Part shown: piece after piece, positions 17,352 to 23,448 of the stretch | How the letters are laid out: every line of letters begins with the position of its first letter | Numbering within the stretch: the stretch's first letter is position 1 | Source of the DNA: an uncultured Lachnospiraceae bacterium | GTDB taxonomy: Bacteria > Bacillota > Clostridia > Lachnospirales > Lachnospiraceae | Assembly (NCBI GenBank): GCA_946414885.1 | Contig: CAMKQH010000013.1 | Location: 1 to 64,000, forward strand | Direction of reading: 5' to 3' | DNA: 64,000 nt | Notes under the pieces: model-generated | What the model saw: only the letters and a program-made list of their open reading frames with translations | Databases searched by the model: none | Told to the model about the DNA's origin: nothing | Made by a program: the position numbers and the translations under genes

Positions 17352-19364
17352 TTACAAATGGCTCGGATGGTAAGTGGAAACGATCTCCTTTACCAGTTTT
17401 CTGATCTCTGAGTCATTATTATAGCTCGCATCCGCAAGGTCTTCCAACTGTCCCATAAATGCTTCCATGTCAAAGGCGATGGGCTTTCCGATGTGGATCA
17501 GCTCATTGGCGGTCTTTTCGATACCCTCTTCTGCCATCAGCTTCTCTTCATATAACTTTTCGCCAGGGCGAAGACCCGTATACTGAATCTTGATGTCAAC
17601 GTCAGGCTTGTAGCCGCAGAGCTTAATGAGGTTTCTCGCAAGCGTGTCAATCTTTACGGGCTCTCCCATGTCAAGGACAAAGATCTCTCCACCCTTCGCA
17701 TAGGTTCCTGCCTGTAATACAAGGCTTACTGCCTCCGGGATCGTCATAAAGTAACGGATAATGTCAGGATGCGTCACAGTCACGGGACCACCCTTGGCGA
17801 TCTGCTTCTTAAAGAGTGGGATCACGCTGCCGTTACTTCCCAGTACGTTTCCGAAACGGACGGCCACGTACTCCGTTCTCGTCTCGATCTTGCGGTTCAT
17901 GAACAGGCTCTTGGAATCCGTCTCGTCATTATGACCGCTAAGGTTCGGCAAAAGGTTCTGCAGTCCCTCCCTGCTGATATAATCCATGGACTGAATGACC
18001 ATCTCGCAGAGTCGCTTGCTTGCTCCCATAATGTTCGTGGGATTTACGGCCTTGTCCGTACTGATCAATACAAAACGCTTCGTACCATAAGTCATGGCCG
18101 CACAAGCAGTTTTATAGGTTCCGATCACGTTGTTCTTGATGGATTCGCAAGGGCTTGTCTCCATTAGGGGCACGTGCTTGTGCGCAGCCGCGTGATACAC
18201 AATGTCAGGACGGTACTGTTCAAACACGGAATTGAGTCTTCTGCTGTCGCGCACTGAGCCGATGAGCACTGTTAAATTCAAGTTCGTATAGGTGCTCTTC
18301 AGTTCCTGCTCAATGTCATACGCATTGTTCTCATATACGTCAAAAATGATCAATCTCTCAGGATTATGTCCTGCAATCTGCCTGCAGAGCTCGCTTCCGA
18401 TGGAACCGCCGCCTCCGGTAACCAGAACGACCTTTCCTTCAATGCTGTTCAGAATCTCGGTCAGATTTACCTTGATGGGTTCTCTTCCGAGAAGATCCTC
18501 CACGGCGACTTCCTTCATCTTGCTTAGGGAAACGTCGCCCGTAAGGAACTGATACATGCCGGGAAGCATCTTCATTTCGCACCCGGTCTCCTTACAGATG
18601 TCAAGCAGGTCTCTGGTCTGAGCCTTTGTTGCACTGGGCATTGCGATCAAAATGGTATCGATCTTGTATTTTTCAACTGCCGTCAGGATGTCTTCCCTGC
18701 CGCCAAAGACTGGAACACCCTCAATGTTTCGATGCCACTTATTAGGATTATCGTCAATAAAGCAACAAACCTTTAGCTCAACTTCGTCTGCATGATAGAT
18801 ATCTCTCAAAAGTACCTGGCCGGCTTCACCCGCGCCAATGATCATAACCTTTTTCGAGTAATTATTGGTATTTCTCTTGCTTCTCTCAAGTAATACAAAA
18901 CGATAGAAAAACCGGATGGCCGTCGTTAAACAGAATTGAAGCATCAGCCCGAAGAAATAATAAACAAAGGGCATTTGCCTAAATAACAAAGAAATTCCGA
19001 TCACCTGCGCCAAAAACGTAATGCTATTGGCAGAGATCAGGCGGATCAGCTCCCGGTAACTTGCAAAACGCCATATGCTCCGATACAGATAGTGAGCAGA
19101 AAATACAATTATAATAACGGCTGAATAAATGGGAATAAACTTAATCGCAGCATCCAAAAACTCGCTTGGTATTTTTGAATAATGAAAATCAAATCTGGCC
19201 CACAAGCCAAACAAATACGAAGAATTTGATACTACAACGTCATACAATGCCATTAACAGGGCGATTACCTGCCAATGCTGAATTCCCTTTTTCTTCCAAC
19301 ACTTTTGGTTCTTGCCACTTTTCTCTTTCACCGATTCCTGTATGGGGCGATTTTCTTTATTCAT
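17352..19364 (-). CDS. Membrane-bound nucleotide-sugar 4,6-dehydratase (CapD/PglF/WbpM family)
   Basis: A 670-residue protein. The first 150 residues contain about four membrane spans; residues 165-290 are a CoA-binding-like Rossmann domain (MIIGAGEAGQVLL); residues 310-650 are an extended SDR domain with the NAD loop VTGGGGSIGSELC. Its catalytic segment reads STDKAVNPTNIMGASKR, in which Met replaces the usual SDR Tyr, exactly as in the FlaA1/PglF/WbpM 4,6-dehydratases. The expected reaction is removal of water from UDP-GlcNAc to give a 4-keto-6-deoxy sugar, the substrate of the DegT aminotransferase in this cluster. It has its own promoter. Confidence 0.92.
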   Translation of the reverse strand: MNKENRPIQESVKEKSGKNQKCWKKKGIQHWQVIALLMALYDVVVSNSSYLFGLWARFDFHYSKIPSEFLDAAIKFIPIYSAVIIIVFSAHYLYRSIWRFASYRELIRLISANSITFLAQVIGISLLFRQMPFVYYFFGLMLQFCLTTAIRFFYRFVLLERSKRNTNNYSKKVMIIGAGEAGQVLLRDIYHADEVELKVCCFIDDNPNKWHRNIEGVPVFGGREDILTAVEKYKIDTILIAMPSATKAQTRDLLDICKETGCEMKMLPGMYQFLTGDVSLSKMKEVAVEDLLGREPIKVNLTEILNSIEGKVVLVTGGGGSIGSELCRQIAGHNPERLIIFDVYENNAYDIEQELKSTYTNLNLTVLIGSVRDSRRLNSVFEQYRPDIVYHAAAHKHVPLMETSPCESIKNNVIGTYKTACAAMTYGTKRFVLISTDKAVNPTNIMGASKRLCEMVIQSMDYISREGLQNLLPNLSGHNDETDSKSLFMNRKIETRTEYVAVRFGNVLGSNGSVIPLFKKQIAKGGPVTVTHPDIIRYFMTIPEAVSLVLQAGTYAKGGEIFVLDMGEPVKIDTLARNLIKLCGYKPDVDIKIQYTGLRPGEKLYEEKLMAEEGIEKTANELIHIGKPIAFDMEAFMGQLEDLADASYNNDSEIRKLVKEIVSTYHPSHL

Positions 19365-19399
19365 GGTTTATCCATCCATTTTCGCATAATCTCTATAAT

Positions 19400-19428
19400 A
19401 TTATATCTGCTTCGACAAATCTCGTCAA
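19400..19428 (-). promoter_or_regulatory. Sigma-A promoter of the dehydratase gene
   Basis: Minus strand: TTGACG (19423-19428), 17-bp spacer, TATAAT (19400-19405), 35 bp upstream of the ATG. Confidence 0.78.
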
Positions 19429-19443
19429 TCAATAAACTAATTC

Positions 19444-19487
19444 CCAAATAAAAAATATTTGGAAATTCTTTGTCACTAATTGACAAA
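19444..19487. promoter_or_regulatory. Two adjacent palindromes upstream of the dehydratase promoter
   Basis: CCAAATA-N5-TATTTGG (19444-19462) and TTTGTCA-N5-TGACAAA (19469-19487) are perfect 7-bp inverted repeats with the same spacer length, 16 bp or more upstream of the -35 box. They lie downstream of the lactonase terminator, so they are not needed for termination and may be operators. Confidence 0.4.
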
Positions 19488-19505
19488 AAACAGGCATTAC
19501 TCCAC

Positions 19506-19550
19506 AAAAAAGGGACTCCCCAATAGCGGCTTTTGCTCTTGGGGAATCCC
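19506..19550 (-). terminator. Rho-independent terminator after the lactonase gene
   Basis: A 12-bp stem with one mismatch (19512-19523 with 19539-19550; GGGA-TCCCCAA type) is followed on the minus strand by six T. It starts 20 bp after the lactonase stop codon. Confidence 0.85.
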
Positions 19551-19569
19551 GGTAATCATACGGTTGGAA

Positions 19570-20646
19570 TTATGCCTCTTCCTCGTCTGACTTACTCTTC
19601 AGTTTATAGAAAACAATACAGTTTGGAACGTTAACGTGCATGGGCGCACCGTTCATGATCATGGTGTGCTTGTCAAGATCAATGTTGAAGAACGTCATGG
19701 CATTGGTCTCATGGTTCAAGCTGACAAGGAACTTATTGTTGGGGAAGATTTCCGCATCCTTTGGATACTCTCCGCTAATGGGAAGGCAGAAATTCTTGGT
19801 AAGGATTCCCGTCTTCTGGTCCACGTCGTATACGACTACGGAATTGTCTCCTGCATTCGAGCTCAAAAGGTATTTGTAATCAGCGGAAAAGCTCAGGGCA
19901 CTCGCCGCATTGTTGCTTCCCTTCGGCATGGAAGTCGTCTCAATGGTCTGGATCTTCTCGAATTTGGGACTTCCCTTACGGAATTCATAACGATAAACGT
20001 CGATAAAGCATTTCCACTCATGAACGATATAGATAAACTTACCATTTTTTGAGATTTTAATATGCCTCGGCGCTGATTCCAGCTCAGATCTCAAAATGTC
20101 AGCCAGTTTAACCGTGCCACGGGTAACGTCAAATTCATAGACGTTGACGTGATCCATGCCTTCATCCGCCACCAACAGATAACGATTGTCGTGAGTCATG
20201 CGGGCGCAGTTGATGTGCGGGCGGAAATTACGCTCAATGCCGCTTCCAAGGCCTTTGTGATAAACCTCGTCCGTGATCTCGCCAATGCTTCCGTCCTCAT
20301 TTAGCTTCAAAATGGTGAGCTTACCATCATGATAGCCTGCCACAAACAGGTATCCATCCGTGTAATCGGTGGAAACGTAGCAGCCTCTCATGCCGTTGAT
20401 GGAACCAAAATTAATGAATTTCAAGCTTCCGTCCGGCTGGATCTTGTAACTCTCAACGCCCATGTCCGTAATGGAATACAGATACTTCCCGTTATGGGAA
20501 ATGCTAACGTAAGAGCTGTTTGTGATCTCAACCTTATCCTTCTCCGTAAAACGACCCTTTTCCATGTCTACGTCATATATCTTTATGCCGTGACGGTCCC
20601 CCTGCGTATACGTGGAAACGTATGCAACGTATTTTTCCTTTGCCAT
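19570..20646 (-). CDS. Lactonase-family beta-propeller (6-phosphogluconolactonase YbhE type)
   Basis: A 358-residue protein built from seven-bladed-propeller repeats. Blade motifs such as YVSISHNGKYLYSI, RMTHDNRYLLVADEG, HIKISKNGKFIYIVHEW, SFSADYKYLLSSNAGDNSV and FPNNKFLVSLNHETN recur every 45-50 residues, and HINCARMTHD with DEGMDHVNVY matches the lactonase family. Family members hydrolyse 6-phosphogluconolactone or related sugar lactones, but many are uncharacterised. Cytosolic, no signal peptide. GGAGG lies 10 nt before the ATG. It has its own promoter and a strong terminator, so it is a single-gene unit. Confidence 0.85.
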   Translation of the reverse strand: MAKEKYVAYVSTYTQGDRHGIKIYDVDMEKGRFTEKDKVEITNSSYVSISHNGKYLYSITDMGVESYKIQPDGSLKFINFGSINGMRGCYVSTDYTDGYLFVAGYHDGKLTILKLNEDGSIGEITDEVYHKGLGSGIERNFRPHINCARMTHDNRYLLVADEGMDHVNVYEFDVTRGTVKLADILRSELESAPRHIKISKNGKFIYIVHEWKCFIDVYRYEFRKGSPKFEKIQTIETTSMPKGSNNAASALSFSADYKYLLSSNAGDNSVVVYDVDQKTGILTKNFCLPISGEYPKDAEIFPNNKFLVSLNHETNAMTFFNIDLDKHTMIMNGAPMHVNVPNCIVFYKLKSKSDEEEA

Positions 20647-20680
20647 TCCCTTATGCCTCCTTCTTCAGAATGCCACTGGT

Positions 20681-20710
20681 ATTTTATCACAAATCCTAAA
20701 TGATTATCAA
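20681..20710 (-). promoter_or_regulatory. Sigma-A promoter of the lactonase gene
   Basis: Minus strand: TTGATA (20705-20710), 18-bp spacer, TAAAAT (20681-20686), ending 35 bp before the ATG and abutting the stop codon of the Cys-rich microprotein gene. Confidence 0.7.
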
Positions 20711-20719
20711 GTATTTTCG

Positions 20720-20995
20720 TTAAAAGCTCGGGAACTCACGAGAGCCATTTTGACCAGCACACTCGCAGGATGCGCCGTCGCTCACGTTATCGTCACCGCT
20801 ACAGGCCGTGCAACCGCATCCGCCGGCATTTCCCATATTATTTGTGCCGCAGGAATTTCCGCCCGGAATACCCCAAGGGCGCATGCAGTCAGTGTCGCAG
20901 CCACAGCCATTGTTGCCGCCGCAGCCTCCGGCATTACCGCAACTACTGCCATTATTTATTCCAAGCAGGAATAACAAAGCGATCCAGAGATTCAT
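20720..20995 (-). CDS. Cys/Gly-rich microprotein with hydrophobic N-terminus
   Basis: Ninety-one residues. I chose the internal ATG at 20995 because AAAAGGA lies 8 nt upstream, it falls 19 bp after the stop of the GH13 gene, and the longer frame would overlap that gene. Residues 1-13 are hydrophobic (MNLWIALLFLLGI), too short for a secure signal peptide. The rest is Gly/Asn-rich with 11 cysteines in a CG-x-x-GGC / CGC pattern, and has no proline-rich or catalytic motif. Small Cys/Gly-rich proteins of this look occur in spore-forming Clostridia, but I recognise no family with a known role. It could be a structural, metal-binding or precursor peptide. Confidence 0.65.
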   Translation of the reverse strand: MNLWIALLFLLGINNGSSCGNAGGCGGNNGCGCDTDCMRPWGIPGGNSCGTNNMGNAGGCGCTACSGDDNVSDGASCECAGQNGSREFPSF

Positions 20996-21014
20996 AAAAA
21001 TGTCCTTTTTTGTT

Positions 21015-22931
21015 TTAGGATATTTTATGCAGCTCTCCGTCCATCCGTTCATCGGCTTCAATTCCCGGGATTTCCTCAGAGATTTCCACGTCCTTGCTGA
21101 CGTATAATGCCATCGTCTTAGGTGCAAGCATTACTGCATCTTGTACGGCCTCACGGCTTGCCCCGTTTTCACTTGTTTCAAAGAACAATACCCACTTTTT
21201 CCCTTTGGGGAGCCTTGGGAGTCCCAGCTTATGAGGTTCCCAATGTGCGTTCATGCCTAGATACAGAAATTCATTCTGCGCAGATTTGCCTTTTGACCGG
21301 TATTGCCAAGGTGCAATTCCCAAATCCTTTTCACGGTAAAGTCCACAATATAATGCCCCAAGCTGTCGGGAATAGTTTTCAAACTGCGGTCTCCATGCCG
21401 TTTCCCCGTGAAGCGAAAAATCAGGATAACCGCAGGAAATGGAATCCATGCCCTTAGCCTCCTCACCGGGACGAAGCACGGGATTTGCTCTTCTAAGCTC
21501 AGTCAACGTCTTAAAAAACTCAAGCAATTCCTGGTTTTTATCTTTCAGCTTCCAATTGAGCCAAGTCACTTCATTGTCCTGACAATACGGGTTATTGTTT
21601 CCCTTTTGGGAATTTCCAAATTCATCTCCCATAAAGATCCTGGGTGTTCCCTGGGCAAAAAACAATAGGCAAAAGGCATTCTTTAACTGCGTCATCCTAA
21701 GCGAAAGAATCTTTTTCTTCCGCGACACGCCTTCTTCACCGCAGTTCCAGCTGCAATTATAATCCGTACCGTCATGGTTTTCTTCGCCATTTGGTTCATT
21801 ATGCTTAAAATCATATGAGACCATGTCCATCATGGTGAATCCCCAGTAGGTACTGAGATAATTGATCTTTGCCATGGTCGCCGGAACCGTCCTTAGCTGG
21901 TACGCAATGGCAGGAACGAGATTTTCATCTCCTTTTAGGAACCTGCGTCCCTCATACATAAAATCATCTCTGATGAGTCCTAAGTTTTTGCGGCATGGAA
22001 TGCCGCGTTTACCGTAGATTTGCTCGCAGTCAAACTGATAATACCATATTTTCGTATCGGAGAGCGCCGGATCTCTTGCGATCCATTCCGAAGGCAAAGC
22101 TTCTCCGATCAAGTGAAATCCGTCAACGTGATATTCCTCCACCCAGAAACGCAGGATTTCCGGAATCTCCATGGGATTAAATTCTTTGGGAAAGTAAAAC
22201 TGAAAAACGGCTTCCATTCCCGCCTCGTGAAGGCTGCGGATCATTTCCTTGCATTCCGTTACGGGATCCTTAGCCGCATAAGCTTCTTTAGGCGCGTAAT
22301 AGAATGCCTGTACGTATCCCCAGTAATTCAGCTTTGGCCCTTCCGTCTTTAGCGAGTCATTACCTCCCGCAACGTTTCTGCTTGCAGAAGGTTTTTCGAT
22401 AAATTCACAGATCGGCTGAAATTCAACCGTTGTCACTCCAAGTTCCTTTAGATACGGAATCTTTTCCGTAACTCCCGCGAAAGTGCCGCGGTATTTCACT
22501 CCAGAGGACGCATGCTTTGTAAATCCCCTGGCGTGAAGGCAATAAATCAGACCGTCACTATAAGGAACCCTTGGATTTTCGGTACCTTTCCAGTCGAAAG
22601 CCGGAAGGTTCAATATTGTATATAGGTCTTCCGGCGACTTATCCTCACCATATTTCTTCGCTGCAAAAAAAGCACGCCCGCGTCTGTCCGCGAGGCGCCT
22701 TTCCCCATCCCAAAACTGATAAAGAATCTCCCCCAGCGCGTTCTTACCAAGCGAATCCTCCAAGTCCAGCCTTAAATGATTCACTCTTCCAATGCGTGCG
22801 TCTTTCGTAAATGGGATTCTAAGAACTTCCCTGCCTGTTTTTCTGTCATAAAATATGACGCCACAATCCTCCGAATCGGAGACGTGGGTAAAATGATAGC
22901 TTTTACCCATAGACAAACCATGCCTTTCCAT
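21015..22931 (-). CDS. GH13 (isoamylase/GlgX-like) protein with all catalytic residues replaced
   Basis: A 638-residue protein that follows the glycogen-debranching/isoamylase layout: an N-terminal beta-domain (1-110), a GH13 barrel (about 120-530) and a C-terminal beta-domain. Family blocks are present: GVTTVEFQPI, LNYWGYVQAFYYAP, HNEPNGEENHDGTDYN, PRIFMGDEFGNSQKGNNNPYCQD. But the four catalytic regions are altered. Region I, normally DVVFNH, is QFYFPK (244-249). Region II, normally DGFRFD, is DGFHLI (270-275), so the nucleophile Asp is gone. The acid/base EPWD block is WYYQFD (296-301). The stabiliser HDG is YWG (362-364). It therefore should not hydrolyse glycans and may bind glycogen or act as a regulator. 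It precedes the Cys-rich gene in an operon. Start M1 or M8 is unclear. Confidence 0.85.
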   Translation of the reverse strand: MERHGLSMGKSYHFTHVSDSEDCGVIFYDRKTGREVLRIPFTKDARIGRVNHLRLDLEDSLGKNALGEILYQFWDGERRLADRRGRAFFAAKKYGEDKSPEDLYTILNLPAFDWKGTENPRVPYSDGLIYCLHARGFTKHASSGVKYRGTFAGVTEKIPYLKELGVTTVEFQPICEFIEKPSASRNVAGGNDSLKTEGPKLNYWGYVQAFYYAPKEAYAAKDPVTECKEMIRSLHEAGMEAVFQFYFPKEFNPMEIPEILRFWVEEYHVDGFHLIGEALPSEWIARDPALSDTKIWYYQFDCEQIYGKRGIPCRKNLGLIRDDFMYEGRRFLKGDENLVPAIAYQLRTVPATMAKINYLSTYWGFTMMDMVSYDFKHNEPNGEENHDGTDYNCSWNCGEEGVSRKKKILSLRMTQLKNAFCLLFFAQGTPRIFMGDEFGNSQKGNNNPYCQDNEVTWLNWKLKDKNQELLEFFKTLTELRRANPVLRPGEEAKGMDSISCGYPDFSLHGETAWRPQFENYSRQLGALYCGLYREKDLGIAPWQYRSKGKSAQNEFLYLGMNAHWEPHKLGLPRLPKGKKWVLFFETSENGASREAVQDAVMLAPKTMALYVSKDVEISEEIPGIEADERMDGELHKIS

Positions 22932-22943
22932 CCATAGACGTTA

Positions 22944-22972
22944 TTGACTTTTTCCGTAAAACAAAGTATATT
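22944..22972 (+). promoter_or_regulatory. Sigma-A promoter of the DUF1292 gene
   Basis: Plus strand: TTGACT (22944-22949), 17-bp spacer, TATATT (22967-22972). The leader of the DUF1292 mRNA would be about 98 nt and would run through the promoter of the divergent GH13 gene. Confidence 0.65.
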
Positions 22973-23012
22973 AAAACAAAGTTTACTAAAAATCTGACTT
23001 TTCGTCCATAAT

Positions 23013-23041
23013 ACTATATTATTATAGCGGATGTCAGTCAA
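23013..23041 (-). promoter_or_regulatory. Sigma-A promoter of the GH13-microprotein operon
   Basis: Minus strand: TTGACT (23036-23041), 17-bp spacer, TATAGT (23013-23018), 82 bp upstream of the GH13 start. The two divergent promoters point into each other's transcribed region (convergent over 41 bp), so they could interfere. Confidence 0.7.
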
Positions 23042-23076
23042 AATCACAAGCATAATTCACGTAAGGAGAAGCGCAC

Positions 23077-23388
23077 ATGGCAAAGGAAAACTATGAAGCT
23101 GATGAAGAAATGACCGTTGATCTGGATCTTGAGGACGGCACTACCGTCACCTGTTCCATCGTCACCATTCTCGACGTTGAGGGAAAAGACTATATTGTAC
23201 TTCTCCCTCTGAACGAAAACGGTGAAAATGAGGATGGCGAGGTTTGGTTTTACCGTTATTCCGAGAATCCTGACGATCCCAACGAAGAGCCCGAACTCGG
23301 CTACATCGACGATGATGACGAGTACGAGAAGGTTGCGGACGCATTCGACGAATTCCTCGACAATTCCGAATTTGACGAGCTCGTATAA
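23077..23388 (+). CDS. DUF1292 domain protein
   Basis: A very acidic 103-residue protein with the DUF1292 pattern: VDLDLEDGTTVTCSIVTIL, then KDYIVLLPL, GEVWFYRYSE and a C-terminal acidic helix (YEKVADAFDEFLD). The family is widespread in Firmicutes, small, cytosolic and of unknown function; it often accompanies DNA- or RNA-metabolism genes. A strong GGAG site lies 9 nt before the ATG. It is one of only two plus-strand genes here and is closed by a perfect terminator. Confidence 0.9.
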   Translation: MAKENYEADEEMTVDLDLEDGTTVTCSIVTILDVEGKDYIVLLPLNENGENEDGEVWFYRYSENPDDPNEEPELGYIDDDDEYEKVADAFDEFLDNSEFDELV

Positions 23389-23412
23389 TTTCGAAATACT
23401 GCTTGACTATGG

Positions 23413-23448
23413 TTTAGGTCACGGGTTTTCCCCGTGACCTAAATTTTT
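23413..23448 (+). terminator. Strong terminator, partly bidirectional, between convergent genes
   Basis: A perfect 13-bp stem (TTTAGGTCACGGG with its complement, 23413-23443, 5-nt loop) is followed by five T on the plus strand. The helicase gene stops at 23447 on the other strand, so its mRNA also contains the hairpin. Confidence 0.92.

Noticed and set aside
20996..21127. N-terminal extension of the Cys-rich microprotein
   Set aside because: It overlaps the GH13 gene and has no ribosome site, whereas the internal ATG at 20995 has one.
22781..23053. 90-codon minus-strand frame between GH13 and DUF1292
   Set aside because: Overlaps the GH13 start in another frame and covers both promoters; no ribosome site.
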